Origin: Natronorubrum bangense
GTDB taxonomy: Archaea; Halobacteriota; Halobacteria; Halobacteriales; Natrialbaceae
DNA length: 64,000 nucleotides
Reading direction: 5' to 3'
Assembly: GCF_004799645.1 (NCBI RefSeq)
Contig: NZ_CP031306.1
Coordinates: 558,001 to 622,000, forward strand
Positions 25,677-34,700 of the stretch are shown here, piece by piece. Numbering within the stretch: the stretch's first letter is position 1; each line of letters starts with the position of its first letter. The translations under genes were made by a program, and so were the position numbers. Below the pieces are notes generated by a model, which ran no database searches, was not told the origin of the DNA, and saw only the letters and a list, made by a program, of their open reading frames with translations.

Positions 25677-26771
25677 TCAGTTAACCTCCCCTACGATGAC
25701 GCACGCTTCTGGCTGCCAGGCGAGATTGACGGTGGTGCCGATCGAGAGGTCGTGAGAGATACCGGCTAGCTGGTCGCTCGGGATTTCAGCTTCAACTTCG
25801 GATCCGTCCACACTGACCAGCAACCGTGTACTTTTCCCGAGGTAAGTCCTCGAGACGATTTCGCCGGTGAGCATTCCTTCGTCGTCGGTTGCGGTGATTC
25901 GCTCCGGGCGGACGTTAATCGTCACTGGTTGTCCCTCTTCGACAGCACCATTTGCGGGAACGGTGAGGGATCGGTTTGTCTCCGTGCTGAGTTCAATCTC
26001 GGCGTTTCCGTTCTGGTATTGTGTGACCGTTCCGTCGAACAAGTTTGCTTCGCCGATGAAGTCGGCGACGAACCGTGTTTTGGGCTTGTTGTAGATTTCT
26101 TCTGGCGTGCCGAGTTGCTCGCGCTGCCCGTCGTTCAGGATGAGGATTCTGTCGCTCATCGCCATTGCTTCTTCCTGATTGTGCGTGACGTAGATGGTTG
26201 TGACACCGACTTCCTCCTGAATGCGTTTGAGTTGGAAGCGGAGTTCTCTGCGGAGTTTATAATCGAGGTTCGAGAGTGGCTCGTCGAGCAGGAGGAGCGA
26301 CGGTTCGATAGCGAGTGCCCGTGCGAGCGCAACACGCTGTTGCTGCCCGCCGGAGAGTTCATTCGGTGACCGGTCTTCCAGACCCGGAAGGTCCACGAGT
26401 TCGAGAGTTTCCTTTACTTTTTTCTCTCGCTCCTCTTTCGGGACACCTTCCATTTTGAGTCCGAACCCGACGTTTTCGCCAACGGTCTTGTGTGGGAACA
26501 GCGCGTATCCTTGAAATACCATCCCCGCGTTCCGGTCGTACGGAGGCACGCCACTCATCTCTCGGTCGCGGATACGGACTGCTCCCGAAGTTGCCGTTTC
26601 AAACCCGGCGATCATTCGCAGCGTTGTCGTTTTCCCACACCCACTTGGTCCTAACAGAGAGAAGAACTCTCCTTCTCGAATGTCGACGGAGAGATCGTTG
26701 ACTGCTGTTACGTCTCCAAACTTCTTGACAACGTTTTCTAAGTTTACGATAGTATCTGTAGCATTTGACAT
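25677..26771 (-). CDS. potA: ABC transporter ATP-binding protein, PotA type
   Basis: The 364-residue ATPase has all nucleotide-binding motifs: Walker A LLGPSGCGKTTTLRM (about residue 36), signature LSGGQQQRVALARAL, Walker B PSLLLLDEPLSNLD and the switch His in YVTHNQEEAM. The C-terminal 120 residues form a TOBE/OB-type regulatory domain (INVRPERI, SRTYLGKSTRLLVSV), which is common in PotA/MalK-like proteins. It lies between the binding-protein and permease genes and energises the transporter from the cytoplasm. Confidence 0.9.
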   Translation of the reverse strand: MSNATDTIVNLENVVKKFGDVTAVNDLSVDIREGEFFSLLGPSGCGKTTTLRMIAGFETATSGAVRIRDREMSGVPPYDRNAGMVFQGYALFPHKTVGENVGFGLKMEGVPKEEREKKVKETLELVDLPGLEDRSPNELSGGQQQRVALARALAIEPSLLLLDEPLSNLDYKLRRELRFQLKRIQEEVGVTTIYVTHNQEEAMAMSDRILILNDGQREQLGTPEEIYNKPKTRFVADFIGEANLFDGTVTQYQNGNAEIELSTETNRSLTVPANGAVEEGQPVTINVRPERITATDDEGMLTGEIVSRTYLGKSTRLLVSVDGSEVEAEIPSDQLAGISHDLSIGTTVNLAWQPEACVIVGEVN

Positions 26772-26804
26772 TGTTATATGAATTTGCTAGATGTAATTGC
26801 GCAG

Positions 26805-27980
26805 TTATCCGCGAACGATTTCTTCGAACCGTTCTTGCCAGTCATCGACATACTCCTGATAGAGCGCAGGGTCCATCTGGGTGAGGAGGTCGAGATTCGC
26901 CACATCTGGGTTCTCTTCAATGATTTCGGGTGGCTCTGTCTCAGTGTACTCGATCGATGGTGCGTAAACTTGATCTTGCACGTACTCTGCCGTTGGTTCT
27001 TCGGAGATGAGGTAGTCGATGAACTTCTCGGCGGTAATCCGGTGCGGGTCTTCGACGTACGACGGGATATTTAAGACGTTTACCCAGAAGTACGCACCCT
27101 CTTCGGGAACTGTGTAGGAGACAGGGACACCGTCACGTTCGATTGCCGTTTGACGGCCGACCCAGAGGGAGCCGGCGAGTGCTGATTCACTGGTAAACGC
27201 TTCCATCGTCGAAGAGCCCGAATTGCTCCATTCGGCGACGTGCTCGTTCCGTTCTTCGACGAAGTCCCAGACTTCGTCCATCATCGCTTCGTCCTGAACG
27301 GCTTCGTTCATGTCCATTCCGAGAGCGATCGCCGCCTGACCGACGATGTAGTTCGGGTAATCGAAGTGGATTAAGGAGCCTTGCAACTCATCGGTCATGA
27401 TATCCATCCACGAGTCGGGTTCCTCGACTTCCTCGTGGTTGTATGTGATGCCAGTTCCGCCGTAGATGTGAGGAATATGATGGACGTCTTCTCCGGGGTC
27501 GTAAATCGCTTCTTCGGGAACTAGTTCGTCCTGTATCTTGTCGTAGTTGGACAGGTTTTCTGTCCGGATCGGATGGATGTGGCCGTTCTCGATTGCCTCG
27601 TAGACGTCAATCTCTTCCGGATTAATGATGTGGACGTCTTCCGCACCGCCCTGAATTCGAGAGACCATTTCGTGACCGCTTGAAGCGCCTACGACGTTCA
27701 CGGTTACTCCGGTCTCTTCTTCGAACGGTTCCGCGTAGAAATCTTCCATCGCGTCCTGAGCAGAGCCGCCCCAGGCCATGATCGTGATTTCTGCTGCGAG
27801 TTCTTCTCCGTCAACGGTTATCGTCTCCACTTCGTCATCACCGAGGCAGCCGGCGAGTGCGGCAGCCGTCATACCCACTCCGGTTGTTCGGAGGAAATTT
27901 CGACGACTTCCAGTGATGGACGAGCGTGGTTTTCCTTCGGAACTACTATCAGTATCGCCGACAGTGTCGCGTTGTACCAT
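26805..27980 (-). CDS. potD: Extracellular solute-binding lipoprotein, PotD type
   Basis: The 391-residue protein begins with a Tat-lipoprotein signal (SRRNFLRTTGVGMTAAALAGC). It would be exported folded and lipid-anchored outside the cell. The mature part has the type II periplasmic-binding fold of PotD/ABC polyamine or Fe(III)-type proteins, with TIMAWGGSAQDAMEDFYAEP near the start and IHPIRTENLSNYDKIQDEL in the first lobe. It is first in the operon (D-A-B-C). I cannot identify ligand residues with certainty, so spermidine/putrescine is a family-level label only. Confidence 0.82.
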   Translation of the reverse strand: MVQRDTVGDTDSSSEGKPRSSITGSRRNFLRTTGVGMTAAALAGCLGDDEVETITVDGEELAAEITIMAWGGSAQDAMEDFYAEPFEEETGVTVNVVGASSGHEMVSRIQGGAEDVHIINPEEIDVYEAIENGHIHPIRTENLSNYDKIQDELVPEEAIYDPGEDVHHIPHIYGGTGITYNHEEVEEPDSWMDIMTDELQGSLIHFDYPNYIVGQAAIALGMDMNEAVQDEAMMDEVWDFVEERNEHVAEWSNSGSSTMEAFTSESALAGSLWVGRQTAIERDGVPVSYTVPEEGAYFWVNVLNIPSYVEDPHRITAEKFIDYLISEEPTAEYVQDQVYAPSIEYTETEPPEIIEENPDVANLDLLTQMDPALYQEYVDDWQERFEEIVRG

Positions 27981-28003
27981 ACCACACGCTTACTACGGGT
28001 AAC

Positions 28004-28011
28004 ATATAAAT
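28004..28011 (-). promoter_or_regulatory. TATA-like box of the pot operon
   Basis: On the minus strand ATTTATAT lies 24-31 bases upstream of the binding-protein ATG at 27980, which implies a leaderless transcript. The rest of 28012-28260 shows nothing recognisable. Confidence 0.5.
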
Positions 28012-28260
28012 CTACCCTATAATCATGTCTTTTGATAAGTGTGCCACAGTAGAATGAATATGTGTTTAAATAGCTCTAATTCTTGAGAGTGGATCCAGTT
28101 TCTCAGGATCGAAGTCAGTAAATCATACACGTGTCACCGTCCCGAACTTGGCTGGCTCAGAACCCTTCACATTCTGGATTGTCTCGTCAGGTCGAAGAGT
28201 TCTGTAATGGGATGAAGAAACTGTATTGCCAACTACTGGTAGAGCAGTTTTTCGCAGAGT

Positions 28261-28533
28261 CTAGCACGGCTCTTCTGGGGATGTAACCCGAAGTTCGTCT
28301 TCGACTTCGTAAAAGTAGCCTCGCTCGAGGAGTCGCGTCAGTGCGTACTCGACGTCCCGTTGCTCGAGTGCTAACTCCGAATCAGAGAGCAGCACGTCGG
28401 TAGCATCGTCGTGCTCGATCACTCGAACAGCAGCTTTTCCATTGTCTAGCTGGTCTGCATGAGAGCACAGGAGGTCGTAGCACTCGAGAATCCACTCCGG
28501 AAGTGGTGGTCGTGGATCTGTGATACCAGCCAT
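28261..28533 (-). CDS. Small winged-helix-like protein
   Basis: A 90-residue soluble protein. The sequence LALEQRDVEYALTRLLERGY followed by FYEVEDELRVTSPEE looks like the recognition helix and wing of a compact winged helix-turn-helix domain. This suggests a DNA-binding or adaptor role. It is divergent from the Fic gene (28807) with about 270 bases between them. The family is unknown to me, but similar short proteins are widespread in haloarchaea. Confidence 0.6.
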   Translation of the reverse strand: MAGITDPRPPLPEWILECYDLLCSHADQLDNGKAAVRVIEHDDATDVLLSDSELALEQRDVEYALTRLLERGYFYEVEDELRVTSPEEPC

Positions 28534-28806
28534 CGCAGTTCTGTATGGTCATTTCGGCAGTGATCCGCTTAACAGTATCCGTGATTCCGGTCTCAGTCCA
28601 GCATTTTTGACCTGCCAAGAATCTGGTTCGGCAACTACTGTTCAGGCGCGGGAGGATGTCAACGAGACTGATTCCGTATACTCACTTATATATGGACTAC
28701 ACAAAAGGAGCGTATCGAAGTTTGTGCGTATACTATCGGCGCCCGTTTTCACAACAGGGATTCATTCTGGACTCTCCGTATACCGACTATAAAAACACCT
28801 ATACCA

Positions 28807-29979
28807 ATGGAGGTGGAGTTTACTACCACCGAAATGCCAACGAGAGAGCTTCCGGATCGCGCCCCTGGAAAATACGTAGCCTACCATCCAAACCCATACT
28901 ATTCACCGGAGGCGCTCCCGATAGAGCCGAAGCTCGAGATCTCCGACCAGACATATGACCTCGTGGCTGATGCCGCATACCAGATTGGTCGTATTGACGG
29001 GATTAGCTCGACAGTTGACTTCTCCGCAGTCCTTTACACCTCCCTGATTCGCATCGAGGCTGTCGAATCTGCACGTATCGAAGGAGCAGATGTGGCGTAC
29101 CAAGACCTCGAGGCGTATCACACACAACACACCGATGGTGAGACAGACACAACAGTTGAGAAAGACCTGAGAGAGGCTCTCAATTACGAGAACGCGCTAA
29201 CCTACGGGCTTGACCGAATTGAGGGCGGGGAGTGGATAACACTCTCGCTCATCAAGGATCTTCATTCGATACTGCTCGAGGACGTCCGTAACGATGGTGA
29301 GGTCATTGGTGACTTTCGCGACCACATGGTTCATCTAGCGAGTCCACGGTCTGGGAAACGTCCATTCGTCCCACCAACTCCGGAAGCGCTCGCTGGACTC
29401 ATGCAGTCACTCGAGTCGTACATCCAGATGGGTGGACAGTACCATCCGCTCATTGACGCCGCGATAATCCACTACTTCTTCGAGACAGTCCATCCATTTT
29501 CGGACGGAAATGGTCGGCTTGGTCGACTCTTAATAATCCTCTACTTAGCGAGTGAGGGATATCTCGAGAGTCCATACATCTATCCGAGTGCGTACTTCAA
29601 TCGTCACAAAGTTGAGTACGTCGAACGGATGCGTGCAGTGAGTGAGGAAGGGGAGTGGGAAGAATGGCTCATGTTTTTCCTCGAGGGGCTTCGAAGTCAA
29701 GCCGAGAAGTCGTACGGTCGGACCCATCAACTTCGTGAACTCCAAGAGCGATATGAGACGGAGTATTCAGGCACTACAAACACGGACAAATTCGCCCGAC
29801 AGTTGCTCCAGTATCCCTATTTTAGAGCCCCAGATCTTCTGGAGTATCTCGATGTCTCGCGGCGGACCGCGTATAAGATCGTCGGCAATCTCGAAGAGGA
29901 CGGCCTCATTGAGGAAGTGACGGGAAAGCAGCGTGGGAAAGAGTACAAGGCAGTCGATGTGTTCGACATTCTCGAGTGA
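28807..29979 (+). CDS. Fic family protein with inhibitory N-terminus and C-terminal winged helix
   Basis: The 390-residue protein has the Fic active-site motif HPFSDGNGRLGR at about residue 229, with catalytic His and complete phosphate loop. An N-terminal Fic_N-type domain carries the inhibitory helix motif SARIEG at about residue 87 (S/T-x3-E-G/N). The last 60 residues are a winged-helix DNA-binding domain (YLDVSRRTAYKIVGNLEEDG). Fic enzymes usually transfer AMP to proteins, and class II members carry their own inhibitory Glu. The ATG at 28834 is an alternative start because a CTATAAAAA box at 28787-28795 is very close to 28807. The target protein is unknown. Confidence 0.87.
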   Translation: MEVEFTTTEMPTRELPDRAPGKYVAYHPNPYYSPEALPIEPKLEISDQTYDLVADAAYQIGRIDGISSTVDFSAVLYTSLIRIEAVESARIEGADVAYQDLEAYHTQHTDGETDTTVEKDLREALNYENALTYGLDRIEGGEWITLSLIKDLHSILLEDVRNDGEVIGDFRDHMVHLASPRSGKRPFVPPTPEALAGLMQSLESYIQMGGQYHPLIDAAIIHYFFETVHPFSDGNGRLGRLLIILYLASEGYLESPYIYPSAYFNRHKVEYVERMRAVSEEGEWEEWLMFFLEGLRSQAEKSYGRTHQLRELQERYETEYSGTTNTDKFARQLLQYPYFRAPDLLEYLDVSRRTAYKIVGNLEEDGLIEEVTGKQRGKEYKAVDVFDILE

Positions 29980-30224
29980 TCCGTCGGGAAGTGTCGTTCA
30001 CTCATGTGTTTTTGCAGTCGATTGCTGAATGTGCGATCGTAGAGGCGCGTGTGAGCGAGAATCACAGCACAACGGCCGACTCGAGGCCGTTTGCGGAACA
30101 GCAGCGACTGTTCAAACTAGGTAGCGAGGCGGATCCCCACCCCACCGTGGGCGGGGTTGAAGTCGGATAGCGAGTAGGGACTGTCATCGATGCATTCAAG
30201 ATCAAAATAATAGAATACTAACTT

Positions 30225-30440
30225 GTGGTCAACATCAAATTTGATTTTGACGACGACATGATCGCTGTCGACGACCACGACCGCAAGCGGATACTCGTCG
30301 CCGCACAGGACGGCGGTGTTTGGCGCGTTCTCGAGGGACCGATGGACGGGCCGAACACACTCTCACAGCGGACCACTGTCGAGACAGCGAATCAAGTCCT
30401 CGTCGATGCGTTGCAGTGGCTTGCCGAGTCTGACGACTAG
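30225..30440 (+). CDS. Small conserved haloarchaeal protein
   Basis: A 71-residue acidic protein starting with GTG (MVNIKFDFDDDMIAVDDHD). It consists of a short beta-rich part with a Trp (ILVAAQDGGVWRVLEGPMDG) and a final helix. The size and acidity suit a stand-alone small protein, and I recognise no function. It lies between the Fic gene and the origin repeats. Upstream at about 30135-30160 is a GC-rich CCCCACC..GGGCGGGG hairpin that may end the Fic transcript. Confidence 0.55.
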   Translation: MVNIKFDFDDDMIAVDDHDRKRILVAAQDGGVWRVLEGPMDGPNTLSQRTTVETANQVLVDALQWLAESDD

Positions 30441-30593
30441 CCTAGCGAGTATACGGCCTACACGTATTGGAGCTTGACGTCGACGATATAGGTTTGATCT
30501 CACCGTGGTTGTTCACTCAGTTCGAGTTTAGTGATGACAGCTGTCAGTGCTCTCACTGTATCGGACACCGTCGGAAGCAAGAGACACAGAGAG

Positions 30594-30762
30594 ACACCAC
30601 CCGTTCAAACGTTTTCACCGGGAATGTCTTCTGGGTGTCAGTCCGATACCCACCATCTGTTCAAACGTTTAGAGGAGATAAATGGTCTCTCGCTGCGTTT
30701 TTCATCAAAACTCTTCTTCAGAAACGGATATTAGATCGAACACACCACCCATTCAAACGTTT
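30594..30762. repeat. Three origin-like repeats upstream of orc1
   Basis: CACCACCCGTTCAAACGTTT occurs at about 30595-30614. CACCATCTGTTCAAACGTTT lies at 30651-30670 and CACCACCCATTCAAACGTTT at 30743-30762. All three have the same orientation and share CACCAyCyrTTCAAACGTTT. A fourth copy lies just after the orc1 stop at 34655-34674. Repeats flanking an Orc1/Cdc6 gene are the normal form of archaeal origin recognition boxes. The surrounding 30441-30982 carries no gene. Confidence 0.7.
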
Positions 30763-30918
30763 CTAGAGCACTAGCAGTGCGGATTTGGTTGTCTCCACCT
30801 CATAATAAATTTATCCCAGTCACTAGACCCTTATCTGATGAAATCCCAGCTTCGAGGTACTCTCTCACGATAAAACGATTGAATCAGTGGTGTCTCTCTC
30901 CTCTACTATCGATCGAAA

Positions 30919-30933
30919 CGAACGAATCGTTCG
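30919..30933 (+). promoter_or_regulatory. Palindrome in the orc1 promoter region
   Basis: CGAACGAATCGTTCG is an inverted repeat with 7-base arms about 50 bases before the orc1 ATG. It could be an autoregulatory or initiator-binding site. Confidence 0.4.
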
Positions 30934-31087
30934 TAACGTTCGCACCGGTGGTTTTATTGGAGAGTTAGAGAGTTAACAACTCATGACACTATTCGAGCGA
31001 TCTGAAGCTATCTTTGAGGATGAAAACGTCCTTCATGACGACTATCAGCCTGAATCGCTCGAGGAACGAGACGATGAACTCAAGCAG

Positions 31088-32491
31088 TCATCCGTCTTTA
31101 GCTAAGCGAAGAATCGCATGACTGCGGCGGCTTATCGGGACAACTTTTCGGAAGGAATGAGGAGGATTCAGCTGTGCACACAGAACCCTCCTCACGTCAT
31201 ATTGAACGTCGTCTCACTAACCTCCTTCCTTCTGAAGCACTCGAAGACCACGCCGAAGGTGTCGGCGTGGTCGAGCGCGAGGGGAAGCTTCAGCTCCCGC
31301 CACTTGTCTGGTCGTTTGCGTTCGGCTTCGCCGCAGGCGAAAGCCGAACGCTTGCAGCCTTCAGACGAACCTACAACTCCACTGCTGACGAGTCGATCTC
31401 TCCGGGTGGTTTCTATCAGCGGTTGACTCCGACACTCGCAGAGTACCTCCGCGACCTCGTCGAATACGGGTTCGACGAGGTCGCTGTGCCTCACACCGTC
31501 TCTGATGAGTTCGACCGCTTTCGGGACGTGATGATCGCTGATGGAACCGTCCTGCGGTTGCACGAGTTGCTCTCTGAAGAGTACAAAGCACGTCACGAGG
31601 AGCAGGCTGGAGCGAAGCTCCACCTGCTCCACAACGTCACTGATCAGACGGTCGAACACTTCAGCGTCACAGACGAGAAAACGCATGACAGCACGTTGTT
31701 CAACACAGGTTCGTGGCTGGAAGAACGATTAGCGATCTTCGATCTCGCCTACTTCAAGTACCGGCGGTTCGCGTTGATCGACGAGAACGACGGCTACTTT
31801 GTTAGCCGGCTGAAAAAGAGCGCAAACCCGGTTGTAACCGAGGAATTACGGGAATGGCGCGGCCGCGCCATTCCCTTGGAAGGCGAGAAAATCTTTGACA
31901 TCGTCGACGACCTTTCCCGCAAATACATCGACGTGGAAGTCGAGGTCGAGTTCGACCGGCGAGAGTACGCGGGCACGCAGTCACATGATACGAAACGGTT
32001 CCGCGTCGTCGGCGTCCGCAACGAGGACGACGACGACTATCATCTGTACATCACGAACCTGTCTCGGGAAGAGTTTCTCCCGGCCGATCTAGCGACGATC
32101 TACCGATGTAGATGGGAAGTAGAGCTGTTGTTTCGAGAACTCAAGACTCAGTACGAGCTAGACAAGTTCGACACAACGAAGAAGCATATCGTAGAGATTC
32201 TGCTGTACGCAGCGTTGTTATCATTGGTCGTGAGTCGTGATTTGCTCGGGCTGGTCATCGAGCACGCTGATGATGGGATCGTGTTCCCGCCGGAACGCTG
32301 GGCGGCGACCTTTCGGTCGCACGCCCAGCTCATCCTCCGTGAACTGAGAGAATATCTCGCCTACTCACCGCCGCCACTGCTACAACGACTGATCGAAGAC
32401 GCTCAGAAGATCCACAAGCAACGACCAATCCTCCAAGAACAACTCGCTACCACCATCCAACCGACCGCTGAGGTTTAGCTAAAGATCAATG
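31088..32491 (+). mobile_element. ISH8-like element (IS4 family)
   Basis: The 1,404-base element lies inside orc1. The terminal inverted repeats are imperfect: left TCATCCGTCTTTAGCTAAGC, and right in inverted form CATTGATCTTTAGCTAA. The flanking direct repeat CTCAAGCAG is present at 31079-31087 and 32492-32500. Length, ends and transposase all fit the haloarchaeal ISH8 group. Confidence 0.85.
31174..32478 (+). CDS. IS4-family (ISH8-like) transposase
   Basis: A 434-residue DDE transposase starting with GTG. The catalytic acidic residues are visible in MIADGTVLRLHELL (first Asp), LAIFDLAYFKYRRF (second Asp) and CRWEVELLFRELKTQYELD (Glu, in a YREK-like block). The insertion domain between the second Asp and the Glu is large, as in IS4 members. 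The frame is intact, so the copy may be active. It cuts and pastes the surrounding element. Confidence 0.88.
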   Translation: MHTEPSSRHIERRLTNLLPSEALEDHAEGVGVVEREGKLQLPPLVWSFAFGFAAGESRTLAAFRRTYNSTADESISPGGFYQRLTPTLAEYLRDLVEYGFDEVAVPHTVSDEFDRFRDVMIADGTVLRLHELLSEEYKARHEEQAGAKLHLLHNVTDQTVEHFSVTDEKTHDSTLFNTGSWLEERLAIFDLAYFKYRRFALIDENDGYFVSRLKKSANPVVTEELREWRGRAIPLEGEKIFDIVDDLSRKYIDVEVEVEFDRREYAGTQSHDTKRFRVVGVRNEDDDDYHLYITNLSREEFLPADLATIYRCRWEVELLFRELKTQYELDKFDTTKKHIVEILLYAALLSLVVSRDLLGLVIEHADDGIVFPPERWAATFRSHAQLILRELREYLAYSPPPLLQRLIEDAQKIHKQRPILQEQLATTIQPTAEV

Positions 32492-33340
32492 CTCAAGCAG
32501 TATACAGCGTATCTTCAACCCGTTATCAACGGCTCACAGCCTCGAAATATCTTCCTCTATGGAAAGACGGGTGTAGGGAAAACAGCCGCCACGAAGTATC
32601 TTCTTCACCATCTCGAGGAGGATGCCAAACAGTACGATGATCTCACGGTCACGACTGTCTATCTCAATTGTGAAGATTTGACCAGTAGTTATCGGGTTGC
32701 CGTGGAACTCGTCAATTCGTTCCGTGATCCATCCAAACAAATCAGCCGCACCGGCTACCCACTGAATGCCGTCTATGAAAAGCTCTGGACAGAACTCGAT
32801 CGGATCGGTGGAACGGTATTGATTGTCTTAGACGAAGTAGACTACATTGGTGATGACGACTCGATTCTCTATCAGCTTCCGCGTGCACGCAGCAACGAAA
32901 AAATCGAACAGGCTCGTATCGGCATCATCGGGATCAGTAACGACTTCAAATATCGGGAGAAGCTCGATCCACGAGTCGAAGACACCCTCTGTGAGCGCGA
33001 ACTCCACTTCCCACCATACGATGCAAACGAACTCCAGAATATCCTTGAAAAGCGAGCTGTGTTAGCGTTTAAAGACGAGATTCTCGAGGGCGACGTCGTC
33101 CCGCTGTGTGCGGCATTCGCAGCACAGGACAAGGGCAGTGCCCGCCAGGGACTCGATCTGCTTCTCGAGGCTGGCGATCTAGCTCGTCGGCGGAACGATC
33201 CAGTTGTCACTGAGGACCACGTCCGTGAGGCAAAACAACTGCTGGAAAAGCAACGAATCGAAGAGAGCATGAAGGAGTTGACCTCTCACGGACACCTCAC
33301 GCTCTTAGCTGTGGTCACCTCAACAGTTGCTGATCATTCT

Positions 33341-34320
33341 GCTCTGTAGGATCACTAGACAGCGTCGCTACGACTGTGATATCTCGGTAGAAAGCGAAGA
33401 GACGGAGTGTTGTGACTTCGGAATTCCGTCTCTTCACTCGTAATTCGGTGACGAAAGCTAAAGCAGTTGTCGCTGACCCCGACGAACCCGCCGACCCCGA
33501 AGGGGGTGGCGGGTTCGCCGAGTGGGCAATGCTGACACTTCAGGCACTCCGCATCGAACTTGGAAAGTCCTACCGCCAGACAATCGATCTCCTCAGCGAA
33601 ATGCCCGGCATTCTCGAGGAAATCGGGCTCACGCGACCCCCACACTTCACGGTGCTTCGTGACTGGTTCGAGACCATCTCAATGGAGACCTACCGTGCGT
33701 TTCTCGGCGAGTCAGCCGAGAAACGCACTGGCCACGCAGGGATCGATTCAACCGGCTTCGACCGTGATCAGCCATCGCGTCACTATGCACAGCGAGCGCA
33801 CTACCGCGTTCGCTCGCTCAAAGTCACCGCGCTCGTAGACGTGAAAACACTGTACGTCTTCGACGTTCACTGCACCACGACGAAGAAACACGACGCGAAG
33901 ATCGGGCCGCAGGTCGCGCGGCGCAACGCCGCGGACCTGCGGTCACTGGCTGCTGACCGTGGCTACGATGGTAAACCGTTCCGCGACGAACTTCGTGCCA
34001 ACGGCATTCGTCCGCTGATCAAGCATCGGATCTACTCCTCGCTTGATCGAGCACACAACGCCCGAATGAGTAGCCGCTGGTACAACCGACGCTGGATGGT
34101 TGAGACTGTTTTCTCGTCGATCAAGCGCACGCTCGGCTCCGCCGTGCGTGCGCGAAGCTGGCAGCTCGAATTCCGAGAGATGGTGCTGAAGTGTGCCGTC
34201 TACAATCTTCGTCGAACGGTAAGATATCCGTAGAACCGACCGCTGTGTATCGGTTTCCACCGGATGGCAGAGTGAGTGAAAACGCCGAAATCAAGTGTCG
34301 TCTAGCGGTCCTACGAAGCA
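33341..34320 (+). mobile_element. IS5-family element
   Basis: A 980-base element in the 3' part of orc1. The ends match as inverted repeats: left GCTCTGTAGGATCACTAGAC, right in inverted form GCTTCGTAGGACCGCTAGAC. The flanking direct repeat GATCATTCT is at 33332-33340 and 34321-34329. Confidence 0.85.
33412..34233 (+). CDS. IS5-family transposase
   Basis: The 273-residue protein starts with GTG and has the DDE catalytic set in HAGIDSTGFDRDQPSRHYA, LAADRGYDGKPFRDEL and RRWMVETVFSSIKRTLGS. An N-terminal helical region (WAMLTLQALRIELGKSYRQT) is typical for haloarchaeal IS5 transposases. It lies fully inside the 980-base element, and its frame is intact. The rest of the element after the stop (34234-34320) is non-coding. 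Confidence 0.87.
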   Translation: MTSEFRLFTRNSVTKAKAVVADPDEPADPEGGGGFAEWAMLTLQALRIELGKSYRQTIDLLSEMPGILEEIGLTRPPHFTVLRDWFETISMETYRAFLGESAEKRTGHAGIDSTGFDRDQPSRHYAQRAHYRVRSLKVTALVDVKTLYVFDVHCTTTKKHDAKIGPQVARRNAADLRSLAADRGYDGKPFRDELRANGIRPLIKHRIYSSLDRAHNARMSSRWYNRRWMVETVFSSIKRTLGSAVRARSWQLEFREMVLKCAVYNLRRTVRYP

Positions 34321-34654
34321 GATCATTCTCAAGTTCCGTTCCAAAAGCAACAGCTCTATCACGAGTATCAAGATCTTGCAGTCGCAACAAATCGGGATCC
34401 GCTTGGTGGGAGAGCTTTCCATAACCACTTAGCTGAACTCTCGATGCTTGGCATTCTCGATCGAACAAAGCGAAACGAAGGCAGAGGTGGTGGAATCTAC
34501 TACGAATATGAGATCGATGTACCGATTGATGCGGCTCTTTCGACACTCGAGAATTTGCATATGAGCGGCGAACTAGATCTAGAGTCCCTTCGCCAGAATG
34601 CAGAGAACCAAGGCCTCTTGTGACTCATCGGGCAACTCTTTGGTCGGCCCCACA

Positions 34655-34693
34655 CACCACCGATTCAAACGTTTCTCGGGGCTTGACCCCGAG
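34655..34693. repeat. Fourth origin-like repeat joined to an IS-end hairpin
   Basis: CACCACCGATTCAAACGTTT (34655-34674) lies 31 bases after the orc1 stop and matches the three upstream repeats. It runs directly into CTCGGGGCTTGACCCCGAG (34675-34693), the solo hairpin also found at 5302-5320. Confidence 0.6.
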
Positions 34694-34700
34694 AGGCAGT

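Larger units (their letters stand above)
30983..34623 (+). pseudogene. orc1: Orc1/Cdc6 replication initiator split by two insertion sequences
   Basis: Three pieces form one gene. The first is 30983-31087 (MTLFERSEAIFEDENVLHDD ... DELKQ). The second is 32501-33340 after the duplicated site, with Walker A IFLYGKTGVGKTAATK and Walker B TVLIVLDEVDYIG. The third is 34330-34623, a C-terminal winged helix (FQKQQLYHEYQDLAVATNRD ... SMLGILDR) ending AENQGLL. Removing both insertions and one copy of each target duplication gives an uninterrupted 412-residue frame, the normal Orc1/Cdc6 length. The intact protein would bind the flanking repeats and load the replicative helicase. As it stands it cannot be made whole. 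A fragment starting at 32489 could still be translated. Confidence 0.85.

Noticed and set aside
30594..30762. Short CRISPR-like array
   Set aside because: Repeats are 20 bases with irregular spacing (57 and 92 bases), only three copies, no cas genes, and they flank orc1. They fit origin boxes better.
32489..33349. Stand-alone 286-residue ATPase gene
   Set aside because: Its ATG is formed by the last bases of the ISH8-like element and its final codons by the IS5 element. It is the middle part of orc1.
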